From contig OY992540.1 in the NCBI GenBank assembly GCA_963921195.1, positions 40,013,890-40,077,889 on the forward strand: DNA of 64,000 nucleotides. Reading direction: 5' to 3'. The notes beneath the pieces were generated by a model, which was given only the letters and a program-made list of their open reading frames with translations, was not told the origin of the DNA and did no database searches. Below are positions 30,360-42,409 of the stretch, one piece after another; positions within the stretch are counted from its first letter, which is position 1; each line of letters opens with the position of its first letter. The translations under genes were made by a program, and so were the position numbers. The stretch comes from Pegoplata infirma (taxonomy: Eukaryota > Arthropoda > Insecta > Diptera > Anthomyiidae).

Positions 30360-32530
30360 ACATGAGATTTTTATTATCATGAGATGCTGATGAACATAAG
30401 AATGTTGATTAACATAAGAATGTTGATAAACATAAGAATGTTGATAAGCATAAGAATGTTGATAAACATGAGATGTTGATAAACATGAGATGTTGATAAA
30501 CATGAGAGATGTTTATAAGCAAAGGAAATGAAAATGATGATAAATTAAAATGTTGCTAAAAATAAAAAAGTTACTATAAATATGAATAAAATTAAAATGT
30601 TGCTAAACATTCAAATGTATCTTAACAAAAAATATTCTTAAGCAGCATTACTCTGTTAAGCTGTTTTCATTACTATTTTTATTTTCATTTTAGAATTTGT
30701 TAAAATTTATTTTCATTTAGAAAATTGTCAACGCGATATTTTTTCAATATTTAGTTGCATTTCTATGTTAAGCAACATTTATAGGTTTCGCAACATTTAT
30801 ATTTACGTAGCATCATTCATACATATGTCTAGCGATAATTATATTTGTGTCGCTTCATTAATATAAAAATGTGGCTAAAACTATAAATGTTCCTAAAAAT
30901 ATGAAGAACATTGAAATGTTGATATTATTTCAACATTTTTATATTTAGTAGCATTTCTATGCTAAGCAACATTTATAGGTTTCGCAACAATCATATTTAT
31001 TTAGCATCATTTATACATATGTCTAGCAACAATTATATTTGTGTCGCTGCATTTTAATGTAAAAATGTTGCTAAACCTAAAAAACTTGCTAAAAATGTAA
31101 AGAAAACTAAAATGTAGCTAAACATTTAAATTTTTTAAACATTAAATATGCTCCGTTTACGCCTAAGCTTGGTTCTTGTAATTCTTATTGTTTAACTTCT
31201 CATTGAATATGAGAATATAACAATTATAAGCTAAGCAACATGTATGTGCTTAGCAACATTTTTATTTATTACAGCAATTATATGTTAAGAAACATTAAAT
31301 GATTTGCAACATTTAAAGGATTATCAACATTCGTGTTTTACCAACATTTATTTCTCTAACAACATTTCTTTGTTTACCAACATTTATATGTATAACAACA
31401 TTTTAATGTTTACCTACATTTCTAAGTTTGTCAACATTTCCATGTTTAAAAACATTGTTTGCTTTATTTTTTTAAATCAACACTTATATTTTTCTCTAAC
31501 AAAACCCACAAAACAAAAACTACAATTCAGACTTAAAGAACAGAAAATATATAAATCAAAAATACTAAAAACTGATTGATTAAATTAAAAAATAAACAAT
31601 TTTATTTAAAAAAAGGATAAACGGGTTGTTTGAATTATAGTTCCTTCTACTATTATAAACTCACACACACAAAAAAACATGTAAAAAAATGAATAAGAAT
31701 TGATATTAAAAGGAAAACAAGTCTCCAGTTTTTCACATTTCTAATTTTTAATTTATTCAAATTTTTTTTTTTTTTTTAATTTAAAACAATACTAGTATTT
31801 AGGAACTTGCAACCCTGCTCTTTTTTTTCCATTAATTTTAATTTATACATATCCATTTAAAAACCCCCCCAAACACAAATTTTATGTTGTTTAAGTTTTT
31901 GGAAATATTTCAAAAATATATATAATGTAAAAGACTGAAAATTATAAAAAATTATAAAAAAAAAACATCTTTCCAAAAATGAAAACTGACAGAAATTTGA
32001 ACAAACAAAAAACTGCAACATTGAAAGAAAAACAGGATTGCTTAGGAATAAATTTGTTTAACTTAAATGAGAATTACGAATGTTAAAATTTACTTCAATG
32101 TATATAAGGCTAGCAACATTAAATGTTGATAGCTTTTTATAGCAACATTTTTCTTACAGCTTTACACAGTATTCAAAAGTAAGCTTCTCTAGTAAAATCC
32201 ACGAATAACTAATGAGATATTCTTCAAAAAATGTTCACAAGTAAGTTTCTTTATACTTAAAAGCTATCAACATTTGATGTATCAACATTAAATGTTGATA
32301 GCTTTATTTAGCAACATGTGTTTAACAGAATTAAACAGTATTCAAAAGTAATATTTTTAAGTAAGATAATTAACCTAAGGAAAAATTTTCCAATTCTGAG
32401 AGAGCATTTTTCTGGAAGAAAACTCCGATTCTGATACATTTCCTCAAAAATAAAACTTAATTTTGCAAACATTATTTTATGGAAGAACTTTTTTAATAAC
32501 GTTTTTACAATAGAAAAAAAAATATTTTGA
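30360..32530. repeat. Loose CAACATTT / AATGTTG repeats
   Basis: From 30360 to about 30510 there is an 18-bp direct repeat (ATAAACATAAGAATGTTG). The area 30700-31470 holds many dispersed 'caacattta' and 'agcaacatttat' motifs, with a ~180-bp direct duplication (30745-30860 and 30940-31050, both with 'gtttcgcaac' and 'catatgtctag'). A 70-bp direct repeat with 'aaatgttgatagctt' and 'cagtattcaaaagtaa' occurs at 32113 and 32282. No coding sequence is seen. Confidence 0.5.
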
Positions 32531-32539
32531 GACATTGTT

Positions 32540-33247
32540 TGTATAGAAAAGAAATCTTATATATTTTTGTATAGAAAAATTCTCATATTCTGAGACATTT
32601 TTCTATAGAAAAATTCTGAGATTCTGAGGCACTTTTCCATAGAAAAATTCTCAGATTTTTTCTCAGACATTTTTTCTTTAAAAAAATTCTTAGATTCTGA
32701 GACATTTTTTTTAAATAAAAAATCCTTAGATTCTGAGAAAGTTTTTGTGTAGAAAAATTCTCAGATTCTGAAATATTTTCTCTATAGAAAATTGTCAGAT
32801 TCTTAGACATTTTTTCTATAGAAAAAATATCTGCGACTTTTTTTTCTAGAAAAATTTATTAGACTCTGAGATAATTTCTTTACAGAAAAATTCATAGATT
32901 CTGAGACATTTTTTCTATAGAATTTTTCTATAGAAAAGTGATTCAGATTCTTAGAATTCTCAGACTCTGAGACATTTTTCATCAGAAAAATTTCAGATTG
33001 TGAGACATTTTTTCTATAGAAAAATTCTCAGATTCTGAGACATTTTTCTATAGAAAATTTACAGGTTCTGAATTTTCCTGCATAAAAATTCTAACAATTT
33101 GATATATTTTTTCTTTTAGAAAAATTTCGAATTCTAAAACATTTTTCTTATGTCTCAGAATTTGAGAATTTTTTCTTCATAAAAATTCTAAGATTTTGAA
33201 AAATTTTTTCTATAGAAAAATTGTTAGATTCTGAGACATTTATCTTA
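32540..33247. repeat. 35-bp double-palindrome satellite, block A (first part)
   Basis: Tandem variants of a ~35-bp unit. One half is TCTCAGATTCTGAGA, a perfect inverted repeat around one base; the other is TTTTTCTATAGAAAAA, a perfect palindrome. Unit length varies from 33 to 37, which opens short - strand frames (QNLRIF-type peptides) that are not genes. The block is interrupted by the element at 33250-34097. Confidence 0.85.
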
Positions 33248-33249
33248 TA

Positions 33250-34097
33250 CACTCAAAAAAATACGTTAGTAGATTTACTATTTTTTTTTGCTAACGCTAG
33301 TTTGCTAACTTTTAGCATTCTTTCTTTTAGTTGAGATTACCATATTAGCAAAAAATTCTTGTAAACTTCATTTAGCACATTAGCAATTTTAAACAAACTT
33401 TGAACTAATTTCTTTTGCTAAATTTGAAATTGAGTTGACTACATTTTTACAAGATATTTTGCTAATATTTCCAAAATAAATGGTAAATTTTTTTTATTTT
33501 CAGAAAACTTAAAATGGTGCTATCTCGGAAACTAAGCCAGATAGAGCAAAATGGAGGCCATTTTTGGTTCTTAGAATCTCCATAGTATCGCCGGTCCTCT
33601 TCACATGTGTGGACCCTAATGGGCCCTAACTTTGGATCCAAAAAAGTTAGCATTCCCGAAAATTTTAAAATGCTCATATCTCGGTAAATATTGCCGACAC
33701 AACAAAAAGTCCAAAAGCGTTATTGTAGCTCTCAATACGTATAACAAGACCGCAAAATAGCCAAAAGCTCTCCGAGTAATATTTTTGAAGTTTTCGAGTT
33801 TTTTAATTCTCAAGACCCCAGTGGTCCCCTATAATCACGTATCTCAAAAACTAAGCAAGGTAGAGCGAAACGGACACAAATTTGGGATCAAAAACTATGA
33901 CGATTTTTTTCGGGTCCGAACCTAATGGGGTCCTCAGATGTGTATAAACTAAGTTAAAAAAAAAATATTTAGTTAACTAATTATTGGCAAAACATTTTTG
34001 CTAACTTCAGCAAAAAAATTGTGGGTTCAAAATCAGCAAATTTTCTTGTAGGTTTACAAGCTTTTTTTGCTAACAGTACAGTTTTTTTTTTTGAGTG
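33250..34097 (+). mobile_element. CACTCA-family element, TA target duplication, inside the 35-bp satellite
   Basis: Ends CACTCAAAAAAATACG and 'tttttttgagtg', flanked by TA (33248-33249, 34098-34099). The host satellite sequence 'cttaTA' + 'gaaaaatt' closes perfectly after removal, proving the insertion. The subterminal parts repeat GCTAAC/TTAGCA motifs. The middle (33500-33930) reads 'ggtgctatctcggaaactaag', 'cacatgtgtggaccctaatg' and is shared with 60410-61083 (opposite strand) and, more distantly, 54000-54520. TA targets suggest Tc1-mariner-like mobilisation; no transposase is present. Confidence 0.88.
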
Positions 34098-35330
34098 TAG
34101 AAAAATTTTCAGATTCTGAGACATTTTTTCTATAAAAAAGTTCGCATATTTTGAGACATTTATCCTATAGAAATATTTTGATATTCTGAGACATTTTTTC
34201 TATAGAAAAATTCTCAGATTCTGAGACATTTTTAATAAAGGAAAAATATCAGATTCTGAGACATTTTTATTATAGAAAAAGTTCTCAGATTCTGGGAAAT
34301 TTTTTCTTTAGAAAAACTCTCTAATTTTGGGACATTTTTCTTTAGAAAAATTTTCAGATTCTGAGACATTTTTCTTTAGAAAAATTATTAGATTCTGAGA
34401 AACTTTGCATAGAAAAATTCTTAGATTCTCAAAAATTTTTTCTATAGAAAAATTCTTAGATTCTGAAACATTTTTTCTATAAAAAAAATACAGATTCTAA
34501 GCCATTTTTCTTATTGGAAAACTCTTACAATCTAAAACATTTTTTCTGTAGAAAAATTCTCAGATTCTGAAACATTGTTTCTATAGAAAATTCTTAGATT
34601 CTGAGAAATTTTTTATAAAAAAAAAAAGTATCTCAAATTCTGAGACATTTTTTTTATAGAACAAGTCGCAGAATCTGAGACATTTTTTCTATAGAAAAAT
34701 TCTCAGATTCTGAGAAATTTTTTCGATAGAAAAATTATCAGATTTTGAGACTCTGACATTCAGATTCTGAGACATTTTTTCTATAGAAAAGTCTCAGATT
34801 CTGAGACAATTTTTCTATAGAAAAAGTCTCAGATTCTGAGACATTTTTTCTATAGAAAAAGTGGCAGATTCTGAGACATTTTTTCTATAGAAAAAGTCTC
34901 AGATTCAGAGACATTTTTTCTATAAAAAAAAGTCTCAGATTCTGAGACATTTTTTCTATAGAAAAAGTCTCAGATTCTGAGACATTTTTTCTATAGAAAA
35001 ATTCTAAGACTCTGCGATATTTTTTCTATAGAAAAATTCTTAGATTCTAAGACATTTTTTTTAAAGGAAAATTCTCAGATTCTAAAACATTTTTTTCTAT
35101 AGAAAAATATTAAAATTCTAAGACATTTTTTCTATAGAAAAATTCTCAGATTCTGAAATATTTGTCTATAGAGAAATTCTCAGATACTGAAATATTTTTC
35201 TATAGAAAAATTCTCAAATTCTGAAAAGTTTTTCTATAGAAAATCTCTGAGAAATTTTTTCGATAGGACAATTCTCAGAGTCTGGGCATTTTTATTGAAT
35301 AAAAAACAATATCAATTTTTTTCTTTAAAA
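34098..35330. repeat. 35-bp double-palindrome satellite, block A (second part)
   Basis: Continuation of 32540-33247. The most regular stretch is about 34660-35010, where 'gacattttttctatagaaaaagtctcagattctga' repeats. It decays toward 35330. Confidence 0.85.
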
Positions 35331-35433
35331 ACATTCAGATTCAGTGACAATGATCCTAAAAAGGATTCTTAAATTCCAAGGGAGTTTTTGTATAGAAATT
35401 ATTTCTTTTCCTAATAGAGAATTCGTTTGAAAT

Positions 35434-35510
35434 TTTAAGACACCTTAACGTATGAGTAATATTATTAGGTAAAAATTAATTTATTACTCATACGTTATGG
35501 TGTCATTAAA
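35434..35510. mobile_element. 77-bp hairpin, GACACCTTAACGTATGAG arms
   Basis: TTTTAAGACACC and TTAACGTATGAGTAATA pair with TATTACTCATACGTTATGG and TGTCATTAAAA across a ~20-base loop. The same hairpin recurs at 35776-35853. Confidence 0.75.
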
Positions 35511-35775
35511 ATACACTCAGGTTTCTTATAATGCGGCTGTTTTTGTAAAGCAATTTAAAAATTGGTTAGAAATTTTATATCGTTAAAAAAAACTATATTT
35601 TTTGTAAGTAACAATTATTTAATTCACTGATATCTTGGTTATAAAAAAATCTCAAATTTTTTGATACAAAATTTTAAGATCATGTAACGTTTTTCCAAAA
35701 AAAAAGTTTCTTAGATACCAAATGAATTCACACATCAAAATGTTCTCTTTTCATCCATGAAACTGGGTCTTCAAT

Positions 35776-35853
35776 TATAAGACACCATAGCGTATGAGTA
35801 ATATTATATGATAAAATACATTTATTACTTATACGTTAAGGTGACATTTTAAA
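35776..35853. mobile_element. Second copy of the GACACC hairpin
   Basis: GACACCATAGCGTATGAGTA and TATTACTTATACGTTAAGG form the arms. It differs from the first copy at several arm positions and in the loop, so the two copies diverged after insertion. The 270 bp between them are featureless. Confidence 0.75.
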
Positions 35854-35859
35854 ACACTC

Positions 35860-37315
35860 TGTTCCTACATTGGTGTAATTAATCTCAAGAAGCCATTACA
35901 ATTTAAAAATTTTACATATAAATTTTAAAAATAAAACACTAAAACGATTCCTAATACAATTTAAAAAAACAAACATTTTGTTTAAACAACGACACCTTCA
36001 TTATCAAAATATTTTTTATACATTAAAAGAAATAAACCAAAAAAAACCCAAGAACTAACTTAAGGGTCCTACCGGAATGACGAGTGCCCGAAAGTAATGT
36101 ACTTCAAATTATTTTTGTTAAACATATTATTTTTGTCAAATTTGAAAATATGTCACTCTGGTCTAGCTCATTCTGGTTTCAACCTTAAACACTAGCACCC
36201 AATTAGATATTTTTGGTTTAATAAATTTTTTGAAAAAATTGTTGAAAGAAAATTTAAATAAACCAAAAGTATAAAATTGAGTGTAAATATTATTTTAAAA
36301 AAATTATAAGTAAAAAATTTTGTAACGAATACCAAAAAATAAATTACCAAATTACATAAAAAAATAAAAAAATATCAAATTTTGTACATAAAAAACAAAT
36401 ATTTAAAATATAGTTTTTTCTCTCATTATTAAGTTTAAAAAAAATATGTCACTGTTTTGTTTTATTTTTTTTAATTTTTTTTTAACAAATTGTAACAATA
36501 ATTAATTATATAAATAATAGTTTATAAGAAATGTATAAAGTTTAAACAACAATATTGCAAAAATAACAAAAATTAATTCTTCCAATAACACAACAAAACA
36601 AAATAAATAAATTTTGCCTCCTAAAATATATTTAAAACAAAATGTTGGAAGTTTTAAATAAAAAATTGTACAAAAAAATAAAAATTTTGTATAAAAAATT
36701 AAAATCCTTTAGAAAAAACACGTAACTAAAGGGGACATTTTTTATTTGAAAGAAAAAAAAAATAAATTGGTTCTTTATTTTTTAAAAACTATGTCCCTTT
36801 TATAACAGTGTTTTTTGGTTAAAGGTCAAGAAAGGAAAATAATAATTTAAAAGATTATTAAAAATAAAAAAGTTATTTTTTAATAACATAAAAAAACACA
36901 TTTATCTTTTTAGAACTTTGCTTTACAATAATAAAAAATAAATAATAATAAAAATAAAAAATTATAATAATAAATAATATTAATAAATAATAATAAAACG
37001 ATTTAAAATTTAATAATAATAATAAAAAATAATATTAAAAATAATAATAATTTTATTGTTTGTTTTGTATAACAAAAAAGACAAAAAAAAATATTAAAAT
37101 AAAAACTAAAATAATAGTTTTAAGTTTATTGAAAAAGTAAAAAACAAAAACGAAACAACTTAAATAGGAATAAAACTAATTTGTTGTAATAATTATTAAA
37201 TAAAAATAATATTAAAACAAATACGATTTGTTAAAGAATTAAAAAAAAAAAACACATGAAATGAAATGGAAAATAAATGTATTTTAAATGTTAAAAAACG
37301 ATGTTTTATTTTCAT
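35860..37315. other. AT-rich sequence, nothing recognised
   Basis: Very low GC, rich in 'ataataataaa' trinucleotide runs around 36920-37070. Stops in all frames; no repeat family matched elsewhere in the window. Confidence 0.5.
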
Positions 37316-37319
37316 TAAA

Positions 37320-39640
37320 TCCTTAAAGAGTGTTAAATTTTTTTTGGAGAGGGTGGCGGGGATTGTTGGGGAACACTTCCCCTTGCAATAAAAATTTACC
37401 AAGTCATTAATTAGTCGCACTAACGCATTACTATTAAAAATAGTATCGTTAGTCACTCGTGAGACAATTTCTGAATGAAGTGCCCGTTTAAATGCACCAG
37501 CTAAATGCACTTACCCAAAATATCAGTTAAATGCACAAGGTTATTGACGCGTTTCAATAAAAAAAATACTGATAAAAGCTCACCAAGTTACCTAGAACTT
37601 TTTGAATTTGTTTATTCCTTTTTATGCATCCGCAAGTGAACCATTAAAAAAACAAAATAGTGTTCATTTTATTTAGGTGGGGATGGCGAGGATTGTTGGG
37701 GAACACTTCGCCTTGCGAAAAAAGTTTACAATTCATAAATTAGTCACATTAACGCATTACTTTTAAAAATATAATCGTTAGTTACACGTGAGTCAATTCC
37801 TGTTAAGTAGTCCCCGTTTAAATGCACCAGCTAAATTCACTTTTCCAAAATATCAGATAAATGCAGAAGGGCATTGGTGCATTTGCAAAAAAAAAACACT
37901 AACAAAAGCACACCAACTTACCTAAAGCTTTTTAAATTTGTTTAGTCTTATTTATGCATCCGCAAGTGACCCGTTAAAAAAAACAAAAGAGTGTTCAATT
38001 TTTTTGGTGGGTTGGCGGGGATTGTTGGAAAACACTTTCCCTTGCGACAAATGTTTACAAATTCATTACTTAATCACACTAATATATTACTATTAAAAAA
38101 ATCGTTAGTCACTCGTGAGTCAATTTCTTTAATGTAGTTTCCGTTTAAATGCACCAGCCAAATGCACTTACCCAAAATATCAGTTAAATGCACAAGGGTA
38201 TTGATGCGTTTCAAAAACAAAAAAAAATTATAAAAGCACACTAACAAGGGAAGTATCTCAACCGTTATGAACCGATTGGCCTGAAACTTGAAATATATAT
38301 ATAAAAGAGACGATTTTAAGGTTGGGGTGTCTCGGCTTATCGGCCATATCAGTGTTTCAAAAGATCGTTGTCCCCTTATGAAACAATGTGGACCTCCGGG
38401 AAAATTTCGATAACTTCCGAACTAACCGGAATATCCTCTAGATCTAAAATACGTGTCGACTTAAATTTAATAAAGATTATTTCGTATTCATATGGGCATC
38501 TATGTATTCATATAAATACCCCTCAAAATTAACACATTTTCATGAAAAAAGTATTTAACAAAGACAAACTTTTACAAGATTATGCCACCGTTGGATAGCA
38601 TTAAAAAAAACGTTCTCTCATATGTAAACATTATATAGTTTCTTAGAAAGAAATGGCAATCCAAAAAAACTGCTTTTTTCGTCACTTTTTGACCGATGTT
38701 TTGAACCTCTAAATCCCCGATATGGCTGACAAGCCAAGACACCCCAACCTTAGAATTGTCTCCTTTATATATATTTTACGTTTCATGCAAATCGGTTCAT
38801 AAGGGTAGAGATACTTCCCTTGTAAGTTACTCTATATCTTTTTGAATTTGCTTATTCTTATTTATGCATCCTCAAGTGAACCATTAAAAAAAAAAAAAAA
38901 AGAGAGTTCAATTTTTTTGGCGGGATTGTTTGAGAACTCTTTCCCTTGTTCCCTTTCGTTAGGCACTCGTCAGTCAATTACTTTAATGTAGTTCTCTTTT
39001 AAATGCACCACCTAAATTCACTTATCCAAAATATCAGATAAATGCAGAAGGGCATTGATGCATTTACAAAAAAAACACTGATAAAAGCACGCCAAGTTAC
39101 CTAAAGCTTTTTGAATTTGTTTATTCTTATTTAAGCATCCTCAATGGAACCATTAAAAAAAACAAAAGAGTGTTGAATTTTTTTTGGCGGGGATTGTTGG
39201 GGAAGACTTTCTCTTGATACAAAGGTTTACAAATTCATTCATTAGTCACACTAATGCATTACTTTAAAAAAAAATAATATAGTGTCCGTTTAAATGCACC
39301 AACTAAGCGCACTTATCCAAAATATCAGATAAATGCAGAAAGGCATTGATGCATTTACAAAAAAAACTCTGATAAACGGACACCAAGTAATCTAAATCTT
39401 CTTGAATTTGTTTCTTCATATTTATGCATCTGCAACTGAACCATTTATGCGTGGAACTCATTTTAGTGTTAATATTTTAGTGAACTTTGTAAGAAATTTC
39501 TTTTACCAGTTTGGCGCATTTAAGCGGGTATTTTTGAATCAGACAGTTAGATGCCTGAATTACGCAAATCAAATTACCAAATCCCATCTGAAGTGTATGA
39601 GAACTAAATAATTCGTGGGATTATCGATGGAGCGTAAGTA
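37320..39640. repeat. ~330-bp tandem repeat, five copies
   Basis: Units start near 37328, 37668, 37990, 38905 and 39170. Each has 'gagtgttcaattttttttgg', 'ggggattgttggggaacact', 'attagtcacactaacgcatt', 'cgttagtcactcgtgagtca', 'gtttaaatgcaccagctaaa', 'tgcacttacccaaaatatca' and 'tttatgcatccgcaagtgaa'. Units 4 and 5 are shortened by internal deletions. The third unit is interrupted by the element at 38245-38822. Within the unit, TTAAATGCAC-type blocks occur three times. Confidence 0.85.
38245..38822. mobile_element. MITE with ~110-bp inverted repeats and TAA target duplication
   Basis: Ends CAAGGGAAGTATCTCAACC and GAGATACTTCCCTTG; the arms pair for about 110 bp ('ttatgaaccgatt', 'aaggttggggtgtctcgg', 'ggccatatcagtg'). 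TAA flanks both sides (38242-38244, 38823-38825). Sister units of the tandem repeat show the empty site ('gcacaccaagttacctaaag'), so the insertion is internally proven. A 3-bp TAA target fits PIF/Harbinger. The interior resembles part of 47060-47200. Confidence 0.9.
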
Positions 39641-39890
39641 GAAAAATATATTGAGAGTAAGTAGTAAGTCCAAATATTGCGTGAGTAGAAGGGTGCAGCA
39701 AATTTAGTTTTTTTTTCGAAATTTCGAAAACTTTGGGTCGGAAAAGTTGCCTTTAAGGGTCGATATTAACACACAAAAATATTGGACCTGTAGGACAATG
39801 GCTTTGGGTCCGTTTTTTTGACTTGAAAATCGAAAAGTTCCGAACAAAGTGAACAAAAATTTTTTCTCTTTTTTTAAAAAAAATTACCTA

Positions 39891-40426
39891 CCCGAGTAAA
39901 AAAGAGTTATATATAGCCGTGACAAATTAGATCCCAAATATGGTGGACACAATTGTTTCAAATAGTATCTTCGGTTATCCTACAAGATCTGAACAGATAG
40001 TCTTATATATAATATGATACGTAAAATGGGTCTATCTGGTTTTATCAGTTTGATCCGGACAGATACAATATAAAATAAATTGAGACTATAAGACATAAAT
40101 ATATATGGTTAGATATTGCTCTACATAAAGAACATATTTTTGTATATAACGCTACATAAGGTGCATATGATTGTATATAATATTATCCAACTTATATGAC
40201 GTTATAAGGAGCAATATATGATCAGTTATAATGGTTTTAAATTATATTTAATCGTATCAGTTTTCTCCAACTGATATAATTATATAGACCCAATTTACGT
40301 ATCACATTATATATAAGGTTATCCCGCTAGATCATAAAATATATCCGTAGATAATTATTAAAGTAATTGTATCCGCCATATTTGGGATATAATTAGTCAT
40401 GTACTTTTTTTCTTTTTTTACTAGGG
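39891..40426. mobile_element. CCCGAGTAAAAA-family foldback, TA target duplication
   Basis: Ends CCCGAGTAAAAAAG and 'ttttttactaggg', flanked by TA on both sides (39889-39890, 40427-40428). The arms pair over long stretches: 'gatcccaaatatggtgga' with 'ccgccatatttgggatataa', and 'atgatacgtaaaatgggtc' with 'gacccaatttacgtatcac'. Nested directly beside the left arm of the larger foldback. Confidence 0.85.
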
Positions 40427-40719
40427 TAGTTAATATTTGGAAATTACTGAAAAAATTTATTTATTTTAATTTTTTTTATATATTTTTTTAACAGAATAAT
40501 GTTTTTAGGCTGGTGTCTAATTTTAAAAAAAGTTGAAGGACGCCACCTCAGTTTGACTTATAAGCTAACGATTAACAAAAAAGAAAATTAGAATTACTGT
40601 TTTCATTTTCTTAAAGCCAAAAATTTTAGTAACTTTAGTTTGTTACTTGGATAATAATTCACCTCATGGTGAATAGAAAAAATATTCTCCAGCTGGTATG
40701 TAAAACGTAATCACTATTT

Positions 40720-41280
40720 TTTTCATCAATATTTTTTTTTCATCAATATTTTTTCATCGTCAATATTTTTTTTTCATCAATATTTTTTTTTTTTTTTCAT
40801 TAATATTTTTTGTGTTCACAATTTTTTTTTTTTTTCATCAATATTTGTTTCATCAATGTTTTTTCAACAATGTTTTATTATCAATGTTTTTTTATCAATA
40901 TTTTTTTCGTCAATATTTTTTTTTCGCCAATAATTTTTTTCATCAATATTTTTTTTCGTCAATATTATTTTTCGTCAATATTTTTTTGTCATCAATCTTT
41001 TTTTTTCATCAATACTTTTTTTCATCAATAATTTTTTTTCATCAATATTTTTTTTCATCAATTTTTTTTTTTCATCAATTTTTTTTTTATCAATATATTT
41101 TTGTTATCAATCTTTTTTTTCATCAAAATTTTTTTCATCAATATTTTTTTCTATCAATATTTTTTTCATCAATATTTTTTTTATCAATATTTTGTTCAAA
41201 AATATTTTTTTTTTGTCAATAATTTTTTTTCAACAATATTTATTTCATCAATATTTTTTCTATCAATACAGCAAAACATT
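40720..41280. repeat. T-rich (TTTTTTCATCAATA)n repeat
   Basis: About 30 copies of 'ttttttcatcaatatt' variants, 15-20 bp each, strongly strand-biased (T on the + strand). The short ORFs across it (phenylalanine-rich) are artefacts of the repeat. Confidence 0.8.
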
Positions 41281-41413
41281 ATCATGATTGAATGGTTTGG
41301 GCAAGAGTTCAAAGAATATATTTTTGTTTCTTGTTTTGCAAAAAAAAATATTTTTATTTATTCTTTTCTGAAAATATTTTCTGTCTTTAATTAAATTTGA
41401 AATAATTTAAAAA

Positions 41414-42117
41414 CCCAGTTGGCAAATGTGTCACTGAGGAAATTTCCACAGTGATTCCTTAAGGAAATGTCTTCAGGTTCTGACAAATCATACGTAATCC
41501 TTGATGACATGTCCTAACATTGTCAGCACTGAATGTTTGCCTTAAGAGTGTGGACAATTCCTCTAAGACGTCTAAAAGGAAATGTCTTCAGAATAGCAGT
41601 ATATTAAATTAGAATTTTAAATCTGGGTACTCTTTAATTTCAAGAAAAAGATGGCAATATTATCGATTTATTTAAAATCAAAATCTAACAAGTAGAATAA
41701 AAGTAATAAATAGACAAACAATTTTCAAAATAAAGTTTGGAACAAGCAGTTAAAAGTGGGACCAATGAACTGGAGGTTCCAGGTTCAAATCCAGTTGGGA
41801 CTAAAAAAGGCGACAAGTTTTTTCTAAATATGAGAAAGATAATTTATAAAGGAAAATGGATAAAAGTAAAAACAAAGGGAAATACGAAAATTTTTTGTTT
41901 TTTCGCATGATCTACGTCAGACATTTCCCCAAAGAAGTCTTAGGTGACATGTCCCCAAACAGCCCTGACCACTGCTGACTTTGTGTGAGGAAATTTTGAA
42001 AATTTGAATAAAACTGTCCTCAACCCAGTACATACAAGTGTCTTGTGGATGTCAGCAGTGACTCTGACATGTCACCGCTCCGTCACTGAGAATGGCTCGT
42101 GGACGTTGCCAACTGGG
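41414..42117. mobile_element. Element with CCCAGTTGGCAA inverted ends
   Basis: Starts CCCAGTTGGCAAATGTGTCA and ends with the inverted form TTGCCAACTGGG; 'cactgag' follows inside both ends. Both flanks are poly-A, so a target duplication cannot be told from the homopolymer. Its interior repeats 'gacatttcccc', 'ggaaatgtcttcag' and 'tgacatgtc' in both orientations. It contains a tRNA B-box-like sequence at about 41788. No coding frame. Confidence 0.8.
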
Positions 42118-42409
42118 AAAAAAATTAAATATTTTTAAAAAAAATTTAAAACAAAAAAATTAACAGACCAAAAAACAACAAATTTCCATCAAAACACTTT
42201 TACAAAGTTAAAACTTTTTTTTTAATTTGTTCGTAACTTTTCAATTTTCAAGTTAAAAAAGGAACCTAAAGCCATTGTCCTACAGGTCCAATATTTTTGT
42301 GATTTAATATCGACCCTAAAATGCAACTTTCCGACCCCAACGTTTTCGAAATTCGAAAAAAGAAAACAAAGTATATACTATAAGATCATTTTAAGATCAT
42401 AACATATTA

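Larger units (their letters stand above)
39706..42372. mobile_element. Composite foldback element with two nested insertions
   Basis: 39706-39870 and 42221-42372 are inverted copies ('aactttgggtcggaaaagttg', 'agggtcgatatt', 'attggacctgtaggacaatg', 'ttgacttgaaaatcgaaaag'). Between them lie an inserted CCCGAG element (39891-40426), a T-rich repeat (40720-41280) and the CCCAGTTGGCAA element (41414-42117). A diverged solo arm is at 44695-44800. No protein gene is recognised inside. Confidence 0.75.

Noticed and set aside
40810..41394. Phenylalanine-rich + strand ORFs
   Set aside because: They are products of the T-rich CATCAATATTTTT repeat.
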